A stretch of DNA of 64,000 bases. Origin: Rhipicephalus microplus. Taxonomy: Eukaryota; Arthropoda; Arachnida; Ixodida; Ixodidae. Below are positions 8,886-21,536 of the stretch, piece after piece. A program made the position numbers and the translations under genes. The stretch is taken from assembly GCF_043290135.1 (NCBI RefSeq), contig NC_134705.1:95621239-95685238 (forward strand), written 5' to 3'. A model generated the notes under the pieces. That model was not told the DNA's origin, did no database searches, and was given only the letters and a program-made list of their open reading frames with translations. How positions within the stretch are numbered: position 1 is the first letter of the stretch; the number at the start of each line of letters is the position of its first letter.

Positions 8886-11783
8886 GTGTGTGCTAGTGGT
8901 CCATGTACAGTGCTACGTCAAATTAGGCCTTCTATGCAATCACAACGTTAATATGAGTGACATCTGCATGCCATGGTGACAGCTTATTCTAAAAGGCCTC
9001 AGCACTGTTAAATAAATTCAACTAAATAACGAACTAACTAACTTCGTCTAACTAATGATGTTGGTCAGCATGATGACTCATGATCGGAAACACAATAATA
9101 GTGGAGTCACTCTCCGGAAACGAAACGTACACACACAAACACATACATATAAGTGGTGAAAGTAAACGGGTAAAACAAAACACAAGAGCGAAATAAGCCC
9201 CACCATTTGCGCGACATGCCTAGGCCGTCGTTTCCGTCGCCTCATAATGTGTCTCCTCTTCAATGTCTTTTTCTTCGTGGCCCCTCTTGACTTCCGCTGC
9301 AAAAAGCGGCTCATTGGGGCTTTCTATGAAGAAGTGAGCAGTGTTCCCATTGGGTAAGACGAGGCAGAGCGTACGCGGCACTAAAAATAAATCGATGGCT
9401 TTCAAAGAAGTCATACAAAGAGCTCCGGGGAGTCAGGCAGTATATTCCCACGTCAGTTGCCGTGCTGCATCAATTATTAGAACGGCGTTGTTTATATGGC
9501 TCAATAACTGCGCAGCGCAACTCTCGCATCCACTGCTTTGAGAGATTCAGAAAGAAAAGCAAACTGACAGACAATAAACCAGGCAAGAGCGAGTTTTTGA
9601 AAGAACTGTGACACTTGTGTTCCTTAAGGAAACCGCTTTACACGAATGGCATCTCTGTCAACGTTCTGAGTGAAAAGTCCTTGCACTGAGACATAAAATG
9701 ATGAGTGGCTTGGCATCTCGTGCGATTCCATGTAAGGAGGCTTTAAACGATTGCGTGTCGTTCTTCAGACGTGAAAATGAACGAGTACAGCAACGTATGT
9801 TTGTTTGTTTCTTTCTTTGCTCGTTGATTTGTTGTCATGCCACGTTGGAGATTCTGGGCCCTTTCTTCATTTTAATGCATTGCGTGGAAATTCAGTTTGA
9901 ATGCTTTGTTTTGTTCTTATACCTTTGCGGGGAGCTAGAATACACTACATTTGCATGTCTGTTTTTGCTTCGCACTATCGGCAACGTGCTGCAAACTATA
10001 TATCAATTTACATACCGTGTCCTTACGGGGAAAAGGATAGGAGCACCTAAATCAGTCTGTGCCAACTTCAGGTTACATAAAGCTTCATTATAAATCATTT
10101 GGCCGTTAGTTATTACTTTGTGAGCCAAGAAGTCAATATTTTACACTACGTGCACTGCTGATTCTTTCGAAGAAATCTGTTATATATTTACTTGATTACC
10201 GCGCACAGATATTGAATTACGCAGAGAAAACAAGGAGAGAGCAAGATGAACACTGCCATATGGAGGGCTCAGCGCCTGCTTACTCTTTTGGGAGGAAAGA
10301 AGAAATAGAGGTAAGGAAGGTGGGATGCGAGAAATAGGAAAAAGTTGAGGGAAGTAATAAAGCGAGAGGGAAGATTTGAAACTCATGCAGAGAAAAGGAG
10401 CAACATATTAGTAAACACCTTGTTGCCAAGCTTGATGCAAAGGAAACATGTAGATCAGGTACAGAAACATGACGCGAGAAGTTTGGCCCAGTATTGAGTA
10501 TTTTGACTAAAGATATTTCCCGGAAAGTGCTGTGAGCGATGCAAAAAAGAGTTGCTTACTCGGCGTTGATCCTTATCATTAGCCGTGACCAATTGGACAT
10601 GACGCATTGGTTGTATTTGACCTCCTTAAAAATGTTACTTCACCATATCTTCATGTATGTGTGTGTTGTTAAGGAGTGGAAGGGGGTGTCTACGATCACC
10701 AAGGAATCGCAAGTCAAAACCAGACAGACTACTTCGATTATGGCAGAGTAGGCCAGAGCCTACGAAATACGCTGTTCTGATCAATTGAACACAATAAGCT
10801 ACCACATTTACCCATGTTTCGTGTGCTATCTATTGATCGCCTAATTTCAAGCAACTTTTGTTTTGGGTTTTAGCTTTCACCCACCATTGACTGATATCTT
10901 GTTTACTGTAAGTTTGAGAGAGAGACAGCTCTTTGATACAAAACGGGAAATCCAGTCGATGTGTGTAAGGCGCCGTAACTCTATAGTACTACGTCGTTCC
11001 ACGCCCACCGGAAGCCGTTATATGTTCCGTCATATTTTCCTTCCATATTTTCTTCCCATCGCCATTTTGTTATTCGCTTGAACTTTGTAGCGTTGCCTCG
11101 TAACAGCACGCTGTGGGTGGTTAAATGAGCGGTAATGTGTAACATATAGCCATAATAGGGATGTCTAGGAGATGTATCAGTGTTTATCGCACCCGCGTCA
11201 CCTAAAATTAAGGGCATGTGCGATGAGCTTTTAATAGAGCAGACAGCCCGCAGATACGCAGAAGAATGAGTGAACAGACAAACAAGTGAAAGCAAAGCAC
11301 CACATTGCGTAAGTCTGAAAACTTAAAGCCTTAAATAGGCGAAGTATTCGTCACATAGGTAAACTATTGGTAGATATTATTACAGGTAAAACTGCTGGTA
11401 ACGTTATTGCTATTCTGACCAAGAATATCAGCTACAGAGCAAGTGAAAGTCATAATGCGAGGTTTGTCTAACATTCACCATTTATGTCTACCATTACAGC
11501 TACGATAACTTTGTCAAAGTATAAAAAAAGTAGGTTAAGTAACCGCTTTTTGAAAGAACTGTATAATGTACGGAAATACAAGCGGGTAGACCGTATGACA
11601 ACAGGGAGCACACACGCACATTTTAGACTTCAAGTATTCCAAGCTCTGATAAGTGTAGCGACCTAGTGGGTAGGTAATACGATTACTGCTGCGGCATGTT
11701 GTGCATATATGCGATACATAGTCTCCCGGTATATTTGACACTTTATAGACAAGCTGTTTCTCCTAACATATGAATCTAAATAC
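8886..11783. other. non-coding spacer
   Basis: Only short, unrelated open frames occur, and none shows a recognisable domain. A CA-rich patch is at 9128-9148. Nothing else was supported. Confidence 0.6.
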
Positions 11784-11784
11784 A

Positions 11785-12032
11785 TTGATTGATTGATGTA
11801 TATGTAGGGTTTAACGTCCCAAAACCACTATATGATTATGAGAGACGCCGTAGTAGAGGACTCCAGAAATCCCGACCACCTGGGTTTCCTTAACATGCAC
11901 CCAAATCTGAGCACGCGGGCCAACAGTATTTTCGCCTCCATAGAAAATGCCGCCGCCACAGCCAAGATTTGATCGCACGACCTACGCGTCAACAGCCGAG
12001 TGCCCTAGCCACAAGACCACCATGGCGAGGCA
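11785..12032 (-). repeat. tRNA-derived SINE, Ruka-like (copy 1)
   Basis: On the plus strand it begins with ATTGATTGATTG and the block AGGGTTTAACGTCCCAAAAC, then GAGACGCCGTAGTAGAGGA, CACCTGGG and ACGCGGGCC, and ends in a degraded tRNA-like part (GACCACCATGGCGAGG). This is the reverse complement of the SINE at 13703-13950. The B-box part is damaged, so it is an old copy. The ATTG repeats are the 3' tail on the minus strand. Confidence 0.85.
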
Positions 12033-12700
12033 ATCTACAGACTTTAAATTTTACACTTAGCATTCTTACTCTTTGGAACACGAATAGAGATTGCTGTATT
12101 AGACCATCATTTTTTCGCGAGCAGGCAGTTCAACTATATTTTCCATATGCTCAAAAATACGGGGTGCCTTTGGCTTCGCCTTTAAGCTTCAACGTCATAG
12201 CTATATCCTGTCTCTAGGGCGTACTTCAATCACTTCACGCATATTTTTATTCTTTGATCTTACTCCATAAGTTTAAATTTTAGATTACTACAATGTAATT
12301 GATAAACTGGAAAGTGGCTTGTGTAAGTAAAGCTTTCGTGCATTCTGTGTATTGGGTAATATGCCTTAGAACACGAGCGAATATGCACGTGGAGTGTTTT
12401 TGTTAGTTGATATGCACCCACAACATGGTTTCAAGGGAACACGCACAGTAACATGTGCCCTGCGTTATGGGCGAAGGCTTTATACCGTGAACTCATTGTG
12501 ATCATGACACGTCCTGACGCCCGATGGCAGTGTACGCTTGTACAGCACAATATTACTGCTGTATAAGAAGTTGTATTGGGAAGCCTGTAATCAGTACGCA
12601 TGTGTCTGTGAAGCTTGAAACCTATTTTCTCTACAATTTCAAGCAGATGAAGTTATTAAATACGATAGTCTTTTTGGGGACCTTCAATGCAAAAATTTTG
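12033..12700. other. non-coding spacer
   Basis: No feature supported between the SINE and the TCTG microsatellite. Confidence 0.6.
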
Positions 12701-12701
12701 G

Positions 12702-12738
<37 letters not shown>

Positions 12739-12774
12739 TTCTGTCTGTCTGTTTGTCTGTCTGTCTGGACCTTT
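12702..12774. repeat. (TCTG)n microsatellite, imperfect
   Basis: Tandem GTCT units with a few T substitutions over about 70 bases. The flanks (TTTTTGGGGACCTTC before, CACTTAACGGTACCCTAAAC after) look like parts of a dispersed tick repeat but I cannot define its ends. Confidence 0.92.
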
Positions 12775-13689
12775 GTCTGTTTCTCCACACTTAACGGTAC
12801 CCTAAACGGCACCAAAGTAGTCAAACGATACTCCAAACAGCTGACCCCATCCACAGCGCCCAACAATATTGCTCAACATTCAGCATTTACACTTGTGCGA
12901 TTGTCAATTAAAAAGCTATTACTGTGCATATCTGAGGCGCCAAACAACACGACAATATTCTGCATGTCTGTTACAGGAAAAGGCATAGAAAAGTAATTCT
13001 AAGGACCGTAGCGTTTTTCACGTAGCGCTGACGATGCAACGCTTGCACGAAAAGGCAAGTGTTTCCAACATTCTGCTAAGACGACACGGCGGTGGCATCC
13101 ACCCTTCGCCTTGGGTTCTACACCTTATCACCTCCGAGACTGGAACGCAGGGCGCGCGCGTGCTTCGTTTTCCAGGATAACTACCCGATAGCGCTCATGT
13201 CTCACGTGTGACGTGACTTGATGTGCTCTTTCGCCTCCACTGCACGCTCCAGGAACTCAACGCAGCGCCTTTCAAATACCATTAACTGATTTTCTTGCGC
13301 AGAACATCAAACAAACGTTTTGTTCACTCTCTCCAGACGCTAGACTACCGTCTTTCGACGACATTTCTAGTGTAACATGCAGATACGCGGCCATTTTTTT
13401 CTTTGCATTATCTAGGAGACTCTTGCCTGTGTAGCTGGACACCTGTTTGCAAAGTCAACGACCCGGAGTTGATCGCCACTGGGACCAAAACATTTTTAAA
13501 TATTTACTTAGATACTTCTCAATCTTTTGATCACGGATGCAATGATCATTTTTCGCTCCCAATTGGCCTGCCGACACCAGCGCCGGAATCACTCCGAAAC
13601 AATGCTTTCGTGTTAAAATCACGCCATAATCACACGGACGCATTTAGAGTAGTTTGTCAAAGCAACCGCATTGCGGTCTTAGTACAGCA
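12775..13689. other. non-coding spacer
   Basis: Moderately GC-rich between 13080 and 13260 but with no supported gene, repeat or RNA. Confidence 0.55.
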
Positions 13690-13702
13690 GGATTCACGTA
13701 TA

Positions 13703-13950
13703 GCCCCGCCGCGGTGGTCTAGTGGCTAAGGTACTCGGCTGCTAACCCGCAGGTCGCGGGTTCGATTCCCGGCTGCGGCGGCTGCATTTCCGATGGAGGC
13801 GGAAACGTTGTAGGCCCGTGTACTCAGATTTGGGTGCACGTTAAAGAACCCCAGGTGGTCAAAATTTCCGGAGCCCTCCACTACAGCGTCTCTCATAATC
13901 AAATGGTGGTTTTGGGACGTTAAAACCCCACGAATCAATCAATCAATCAA
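13703..13950 (+). repeat. tRNA-derived SINE, Ruka-like, full length (copy 2)
   Basis: The 5' part (13703-13783) is tRNA-like with an A-box region (GTGGTCTAGTGGCTAAGG) and a perfect B-box region (GCGGGTTCGATTCCCGGC), the internal promoter for RNA polymerase III. The body has GATGGAGGCGGAAACG, GGTGCACGTTAAAGAACCC, CCGGAGCCCTCCACTAC and GGTTTTGGGACGTTAAA, and the tail is (ATCA)n. A perfect 13-bp target duplication GGATTCACGTATA flanks it at 13690-13702 and 13951-13963. It needs LINE-encoded enzymes to move. The family name is from general resemblance to the tick Ruka SINE. Confidence 0.93.
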
Positions 13951-13963
13951 GGATTCACGTATA

Positions 13964-15414
13964 CACTTTGCCGAAAAGGCAGCTCTTTCTGCGTCTGTTT
14001 ACACTGATTTAGCATCCTCATCATGCGCTAATCTTTTGTTACTTTTGCTTTATTGATACCTTAAACTACGGGTGTCATTAGAGGAAGCTATCATATGCCC
14101 TAAAAAAGCAGGTAAAACGTCAATCGGAAAGAGAGGGAAAAAAACTAGGGAACTTCTGAAAGTGCTAAAATTATTTTCTTTGTTCTTTATCACTCAGGAA
14201 ATGTCGACTAGTACGCTTTAGGCGCTCGTTCGTTCTTAACGCTTCACCGGCTAAACAGACTTTAATTTCGTAATTCTCTTGCCTTCCCTGCGACATTATT
14301 TCGTGCATTCTTTAGACTTTCTTAAATGTTAGTCAACAAGCATCCGCTCTATTATTTTTCTCTATTGCATCATCGTTCTACCCCTACGCCCACGTCGCAG
14401 CCTTTCGGAGATAATCTTCTTTGCCACGAAACTGTGAACTAAGCCTTTGCTCCAGATGCCACCGACAGTGAAAAAAGTGTTTGGGTCGGTGAAAACCGGA
14501 ATTGCTAGTCGTGATGCCGGCACTTCAGCTGCCTGATGGTGATATGACTGTTTCAGACCATAATATATTGCTAAAGCTATGAAATCAGAGAAATATATCA
14601 TGTTTAGAAATGCATGATCTTAATAGGCTTTCAGTTGTAGTGCAGAGACGCCGCCTTTCGAAGCCTAAAATGGCATGGGCCCGCTGACCACGTTGAAGGC
14701 CCGCCAAACAATACGCTAATAGCTGCGAAATTGCCAAGCCCGACCTGACCTACGATAAACAAAAACTCACACACACCTCACCATAAAGAGAACCCTGATA
14801 TTTATGCGAAGCAGCCATGAGTCGATTTAATGTTCTCTAAAGAGTTGCTCTTCATTCAGCCCCGTAAACATGAATAGTGGTGCGCACAGCCGCATTTGAG
14901 CCTTCGCCTCCGTCGCAGTCATGCTCATGTGTTCATTCGTACTACTACGCAGCGTGTGTACGAGAGAGGAGTAAGTGCTCTTATTATATAGAGCAGCGCG
15001 GCGCCACTACCAGTCTCCCCTCATAACAGAACACGCACCAGAGTGCAGCGAGTGCCCTACCGCAGAGCTATCTAGGAAGCAGAAGCACTTATTTACGAAG
15101 GGCAGCGAAGCGCTGCTAGTGCTCACTCCCAACAAAGGCTGTGTCGGAGTGCAGCGAGCACTCTATTGCAGAGCCAACTAGTGGGCACTCTGAAAGCTAG
15201 CTTGGCTAGGACTACGGACAACAGACGAGCCCCAAACACAAGCCTATTTTTATCAAAAACAATACAACGCACAATGAAATGGAATGAGAGCTGCTAATAC
15301 GCCCAGAAAGCCTGAAGGAATGTGCACTGATTTACATTTTATGGTCTAAAATATAAAATTGTAAAATTTACATGTTTGAAAAATTATTTACATTTTACGC
15401 TCTTGTTTCTCTTG
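13964..15414. other. non-coding spacer with a short direct repeat
   Basis: No coding feature is supported. At 15041-15076 and 15149-15182 there are two similar units (GAGTGCAGCGAG..CTA..GCAGAGC..ACTAG), possibly the trace of a minisatellite. Confidence 0.5.
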
Positions 15415-15650
15415 CTGTGGTTTCATTCACATGACATGATACAAAACTGGTATGGTGTGACATGACTGCATCTCGAACAGATGTGGCAGATTATAACGTG
15501 GAAATCACGGCATGCATGTCATGCAGGCCATGACTACATGCCACACTCATGATGTGCTCGGGGCCGTTTCGCGAGCTTGACATACACGAAACTTCGTATT
15601 ACATGACGTTAATAGATTACGAAGGTACGGTGCAAGTGCCAACCGGCTGA
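15415..15650 (+). repeat. fragment of the foldback-arm repeat
   Basis: Shares ordered blocks with the right arm of the inverted-repeat element at 39282-42252: CATGACATGATACAAAACTG, GGTATGGTGTGACATGA, GACTACATGCCACACTCATG, GGGGCCGTTTCGCGAGCTTG and a degraded ACCAAATTTGGT-like core. It covers about one and a half units. It is an isolated, diverged piece. Confidence 0.75.
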
Positions 15651-16164
15651 ATGTCACTTGCGTAATGACCTATGTTTCAATTGAAGTTCTTAATAAAAAG
15701 AAAAACACTGTATTTTTTTTTTCTTCTCTTCAAAATTCATTTTAAGTAAGCATCGCTCGACCAAGCCAAGCGCTCATCATAACACACGCAGGAAATTGGG
15801 TAGTCTTTCTGGGCAGTTTCATACTGACGGACGTGAACAAATTACATGCCACTTTTTTTATTGCCTCGGCCAACTAGAAACTGTACGGGCTGGCTCCGGT
15901 TGCGTGGTAGTAGGCTGAGCCCTCCCAGAGGAAGGGGTGAAGCTTGCACGCAACCTTTTGATATACAGGCACTCCACAAAAGTAATTTACAGAAGCAAAT
16001 GTAAATCTACCTCTAAATCTCTTCGTGCTAATCAAAGTATCATCAAAATTAAAAGGGAAGGCTTACTTCGCCTTATGTTTTCCTTCGTATTTCTATTGTT
16101 TACGCTCGCTATCTGACATATAAAGGCTCCCTACACCACATCTAGTTCGAAGGCGAGGCAATTA
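15651..16164. other. non-coding spacer
   Basis: T-rich tract near 15712-15725. No gene or further repeat recognised. Confidence 0.55.
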
Positions 16165-16350
16165 TCTCGCCGGTGTGTCATCAGGCGAAAAAACGCGGTC
16201 GCGGAGGCGACATTTTCTACGGAGGCGAAAATGCTTGAGGCCAGTGTGCTCATATTTAGATTCACGTTGAAATAGGTGGCATAAACTTCCGAAGCGCTCC
16301 ACTACGACGTCTCTCATGGGGTTTTGCGACGTCAAACCCCGTAAATTATT
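16165..16350 (+). repeat. Ruka-like SINE, diverged (copy 3)
   Basis: Body blocks are recognisable in order: ACGGAGGCGAAAATGC, GTGTGCTCATATTTAGATTC, GTTGAAATAGGTGGC, CCGAAGCGCTCCACTACGAC, GTCTCTCATGG and TTTTGCGACGTCAAACCCC. The tRNA-like part is largely lost. The tail has become (ATT)n. Confidence 0.72.
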
Positions 16351-17826
16351 ATTATTGTTTCTCGCTTTCACTAGGCTCTTCCATACAAGGCGTGTATTTT
16401 CTTCACCACTGATAATTTTTTTTTCTTAAATCACGCAGAGTGTTCGAAATAAGCACTGAGCCAGTTAAGTTTTCAAAACATCACACGCTGCTACCTCCGC
16501 TCGCGCATTCGCAAATGTACGAAATAAAGTGAAATCACTTTACGCGCACAATAGTCACGCGAGCCAACGAAGAGCGCGCATGCGACTGAATGGCAATGCA
16601 ATTTGGTGATAATTCATGTACATATATCTCACGTTTGAACGATTGGAGGGCCTATTTCATTGACGTCAACTGAGTAGTCTGCTGACGTCCCGAATTGAGC
16701 CGTATGGACGGGACACGGCAAGGGGAAATAGCGCACTTGTTTTTTTGTTATTATTTAGGTAGTTTAGGGATCCTTTAAAAATTGTGGGTGTCTACAACTT
16801 GCGAACAAAAAAGGATTGTGGTTTTGTAGACGCCATTTTTTTTATTTTTTTCATGGGAGTACTTTGCGTGTAACCAACGGGGACAAAGGAACGCAAAGTA
16901 TCTCCATGAATTTGTTCTGACTAGGGCGGCTCCCAGGATTCCGTAATTTTTTTTTCAGAGGGGTCCCTGCCAATCAAACACTGAACACACCCACACAAAA
17001 CTGCTGATTCCTTTTCCCAAGAAACTAGGAAGGTAAAACATGACTGCTATTAGCTAATAAGGAGCTACCGCGGAAAGACAGGCATAAGATAGGCATTTAT
17101 GCACCAGGCTATATACATCTCCTTTAATCAACCACGTGCCCCCTACACTTCTCCGAAAAATAGTACCAACAACAATGAGCGGCCTACAGGACTGCTTAGG
17201 AGAAATCAGAAAGCAGTCATATATCCAGTGTTGCGTGAATTGGGTCCAATGTTATCCGAAATTTATTGTGTATTCGATGCTTCCCGAGATACTCCTTGTG
17301 TAGGCTCGAGCATCAGAAAATGGAAAAATACATCATTCGGGGTAGTTAAGGTTAAGTTAATCAACTTTTTAGTCAGAGGATTCAAATGATTATGTCGAAT
17401 AGGAAAATTGAAGTCCTTCGAGCGGAAAATTCATTGCATCTCGGATATTTCTAACAAGCAGCCTCCATTACTAATTGGGAAGTTACGGAAATTTCCCTAA
17501 TTTAGTGACAAAATTGAAAGCGACTTGTCCAAGAGCGTAGTTTTCATATTCTTCCGAGAAGTTCTCAATGAGTGAGTGTCGTTAAATTAACCGTCAACTG
17601 ACTTCATTGTGTGTACGCTTGCGGGCTGCGCTTGCAAATATAGCGTACACAGTGTACATACGTTAACGAATAGAGGCCACTTCGAGAAAACCTCAAAGGT
17701 GCAATGACTCCTTCGCAAGGAGGACTTCAATTCTCGAATTCGACATAGCGACCTGCCTCAAATAACAAAAACAAACTTATTACATTCACTGAACTTTTAC
17801 CCAAATGATGTCTTTGGTGATATTGA
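16351..17826. other. non-coding spacer with one imperfect inverted repeat
   Basis: An imperfect 20-bp inverted pair lies at 16850-16869 and 16891-16910 (17 of 20 pairs, both containing ACTTTGCGT). No coding or RNA gene is supported. Confidence 0.5.
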
Positions 17827-17990
17827 GATGTCTCCGAAAATGCTATTGTCCTCTGTGCTTCAGATTTTGTGCCCATTAAAGAACCCCTGGGAGTCAAAAT
17901 GTCTGGAGCTATCAACTACAGTGTCTCTCATAATCATATGGTTGTTTTGGGACGTTAACCACTACATACCAATAAATTAAATCAATCAAT
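17827..17990 (+). repeat. Ruka-like SINE, 3' portion (copy 4)
   Basis: Shows CCCATTAAAGAACCCCTGGG, GTCTGGAGCTATCAACTAC, GTGTCTCTCATAATCATATG, GTTGTTTTGGGACGTTAACC and an AATCAATCAAT tail. The tRNA-like part is missing or unrecognisable, so it is 5' truncated or old. Confidence 0.8.
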
Positions 17991-18131
17991 AATAACATGC
18001 CTGTAACTGCAGACGATGCAGCTGTATAGTAATTGAAGAGGTGTAGCGGTGTCCTAATTTTTGAGAATTTCGGGCACATTTCTTGAGACAGCTAGACAGT
18101 TACTGAATTACAAAAGTCGCTACTATAAAAA
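17991..18131. other. short spacer between two SINE fragments
   Basis: No feature recognised. Confidence 0.5.
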
Positions 18132-18222
18132 AATAGGCGAAATTTCCGGAGCCCTCCACTACGGCGTCTCTTATAATCATATGGAGGTTTTAGGACGTTA
18201 AACCACACATATCAATAAAAAA
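18132..18222 (+). repeat. Ruka-like SINE, 3' fragment (copy 5)
   Basis: Contains GGCGAAATTTCCGGAGCCC, CTACGGCGTCTCTTATAATC and GGTTTTAGGACGTTAAACC with an ATCAATAAA tail. It holds only the last third of the SINE. Confidence 0.82.
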
Positions 18223-21200
18223 ATTTTGGTCGTGGGCATGGTTGGTTACCTGGGGATCTTAAAGGCTGTGTTGCGCTTATCTACGAGTAAGCACTTGAAG
18301 TACATCACTATAGCTTGTAAGGGCAATTGAGATAACATGACCCACCGTTTAGCTTCCTATCAAGTGTGTGCACTACGCAGTGTTTAACGAGCTCGTTCTG
18401 CAAACAAAAAATAAAAGAAGAAACGCAATCGATGACTTAGTTTCACCTTCGTACGCAACATAATCAGGATGTAAGCAGATAATAAATCTACCAAAATCAA
18501 ACTTCGCATTATGTACACTTGTTCAATCGTTTGCTGCCAATAACGTTCCATATACTTTCCTTGACCTCAATGTCTGTTGACTTCATTAGGTTCTTCTTTT
18601 GTCTCTTTGTCTCTCCACGAGTGGATCTCGGTAATTCTGGTGGCGTGGCTTAACTGCCGTCGGCATGTCGTTACGGCGCATGGGATTGTTCGCTAATGAA
18701 CCGTTGTTCGTGTTCTATAACCAGCCACCGACAGAGGCGCAACGGGAGAGGCGTGCGAAGAAAGACACGTGGAATGCGATGGACGGACGTGCAGCGTTTT
18801 ATGGGGCTGTGGGCAAAACAAATTGAAAGGGAAAAAGAGCCATAAAGCTATTCGCCTGCTGTTCGTAGCAGTAGGTACTTGATATTCAAAAACGGCAGCC
18901 CACTTCACGTAGAAAAGTAGGAAACGAGATGTTAGTGACAGAGAAAAAGAGGTGAGTGCAGAAAAGATGAGGGAGCTGCTTTTTGTGAGAGAGCCGTAGA
19001 GCCTTCTTTGGCGTGGTTGACAGTCGATATGTTTAGCCTGTGCAGTATTCCGCTGTAGAGCCGCCCATGTAATGAAAGTTATCGCACCAGCGTCGACCTG
19101 TCTAACGTCCTGGGGACCAAGCTGTAAGTTTCAAAACTGTGAAAACCAAGATTGCGCATTCTTGTCTTTCTCATACGATGTCCCGGGCTACAGTTCAATC
19201 GTCCCTACAATGATCTGCACGTCCTTTATCTCTGTTTTTAGCCTTCTATATCTCGCGACTGATTCTTCGTGGGCTCTCGTCTCTGCAGGTGTTTACAAAC
19301 TTGCTAGAAAAGGTGTCAGAGCTGACGCTTGGCGCAAGCTGTGACACCTTTAGAATAGGTGCAATAGGTGTAAACTTCACGTGCGAGAATCACCACCTCA
19401 TAATGGGACGAAAACACGTGACTGATCCCTATACCTAGGAGTAGGTAAAACACGAAAGTGAAGCGTGTCTTCACAGAAGATGTTGAGAGATGATTGTGCA
19501 TTGTTTCAGTACCAGCAAGGAATCGCAAAGTCACGTTAAGAATGGCAAGCCGCTCGAAACTTGCAGCGGACACCTCAAGCTACAAGCCTCACGAAATTAG
19601 CATACAGAAGACGAGCGCGGACTAACGACTGTCTCAGCTCGACAGCTAAAGCGTGCTGTTCAATGAGAAAGAAAGACGCATGAAACGGGCGCACAGGCAC
19701 AGACAGGACAAGCGCGAACAGCTGTCACGATTCTCCCAGCGTCGTGTGTCAGCAGGGCACTCGTCTTGTAAACGTGGCCGTGGCAGCTTGCGAAGTGATT
19801 TTCGTCCTTTCCCAAATTACGAGTCTCATAAGCGCGCAGGCAGGAAAGATGTTGTGAAGAAAGCCCGCGAAACGTGAAAAGAAGCCGTGTGACGGACCGC
19901 GAGCACACCGCTATTGTGCTGCTATAGGCTTTCTTTACAACGCGGAAAAAATAACAGCGCTAGACATTTGTCGGTGGTTTCTGAAAGTTCTCTACATATC
20001 AGTGTTCATATTTTGGGTTTTCAGCCCATAATTAAAAATAAGTAATTAAAAATTAATAATTTTTTAGTATGGAGAGAAATAAAAAATAGCCTGAGTGCCT
20101 ATAGGCCAGTGCGAGTACTATGCGTTTGGTTCAATTTACCACTGAAGTGTCTTTCATTTTCAAATTATTGGCTCAAGTTATGTGGGACTGAATATTTCGT
20201 GCGCAAATCCAGTGTGCATAAATGACACGAAAAGCGCGAATATACGAGCATAAATCAAATGCCTATAAAGAACTTGCCGGGTATACTGTTGTGGAAAAGT
20301 GAAATCAAGTCTTCCTTATAAATCAATTTCTCCGTTGGCGTGTGAAGTGAGGCTCTTTTGTGGCCTGTTGTAATCAGTAGAGCGTGACATTGTGATTGCT
20401 GCTGGTACCATGAGTGAATGCACGTAGAAATTAACGGCGACAAAACGTAAAAATAGTTGATAGTTTCCTCTCTTCGGAACCTTTCGTGTCCATGTGTTTA
20501 GTTCGCACGCAGCCTCATTTCCTGGAATATGGGGAAGTCATCACAAACTCAATGTAGGAAACTGATATAGCACCTGACAGACTGTGATATGTGACTGGTT
20601 TCCTTGTCATGCTCAGCATAATATGGCAGATTGAAGTAATGAGATGGACGACTGATGGTGCTATACATTTTGCATATCCCCTATATCCTCACGTCATCCT
20701 GGGCATTTCTTGCGGACTTTCACTTCACAAGCGTAGAGCAGGTTCTCGTTTACGTTCTTTCGTAACCAAGACTTAGCTATAGCGACTATGGCCACCAATG
20801 CGACAGATTATCACACTAAGAAATGAATCAAGCATCTGGGGAATATTTCTACCACGCACCAATAATCGTCACCTATTTGGCGTACTTTCCTTGCGTTACG
20901 ACCATGGTCCCGGTAGTTCGCGGTAAGGAACGGCACGTGCGTTGTGAGTGTTACATAGCATTCATGACGGAAAAGTGACCAGCGCTGGTGTTTCAAGAAT
21001 GGAAACGCGGGCAAGTCCTATGACGATTGTTGTTGCGTGGTAGAAGTAATCTCCAGTAACTTCATTATTTCATAGAGTGCGTCTAAGGGAACTCTCATTG
21101 GGCCTAGCTTTAACGACCACTTATGTAGCGAATTATTGGTGGCCCGGTCCTTCTACAAAATCGTTCACATTAGCGCTTGCATGAAACAGTTTGTCTCCAA

Positions 21201-21489
21201 GCGAGTTCTAAACTACTTCGGAGTGAGAAATGTATATAACATCATGCATTAAGGAACATGTTGGCAAGAAATTGAGGTAGAAGCTATGCGTGCCTCGAAT
21301 GATTTAAATAAATGCTAGTGGAGAAGCTCAAGTTCCAGGCCTAATTTGTAAATGGCTGGGTATACTTGGAACAAAATAGGCACACACATTATGCTGTTTC
21401 CTAAGTGGTGTCTCGCTATGCTATGACGTCATTTTATGATCTAGAGTACAGCGGCAGGAGCAGAGTGAGCGCGTAAGCGTGATGCTGTG
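18223..21489. other. non-coding spacer
   Basis: Several short open frames but none with a recognised domain or clear start context. The block 19560-19760 has the words GACAAGCGCGAACAGCTGTC and may be part of a dispersed tick repeat; its limits are not visible. Confidence 0.5.
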
Positions 21490-21536
21490 TGACACACACA
21501 CAAACACACACGCACAGAGAGAGAGAGAGAGAGAGA
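21490..21536. repeat. compound (CA)n-(GA)n microsatellite
   Basis: ACACACACACAAACACACAC followed by GCACAGAGAGAGAGAGAGAG. Imperfect dinucleotide repeats in series. Confidence 0.93.

Noticed and set aside
9078..9414. Minus-strand open frames near 9078-9414 as a host exon
   Set aside because: Two overlapping short frames with low-complexity charged residues, with no splice sites or domain that I could support.
9698..10093. Open frame of 131 codons, cysteine- and phenylalanine-rich
   Set aside because: The protein looks hydrophobic because of T-rich sequence. There is no signal or domain I recognise and no splice context.
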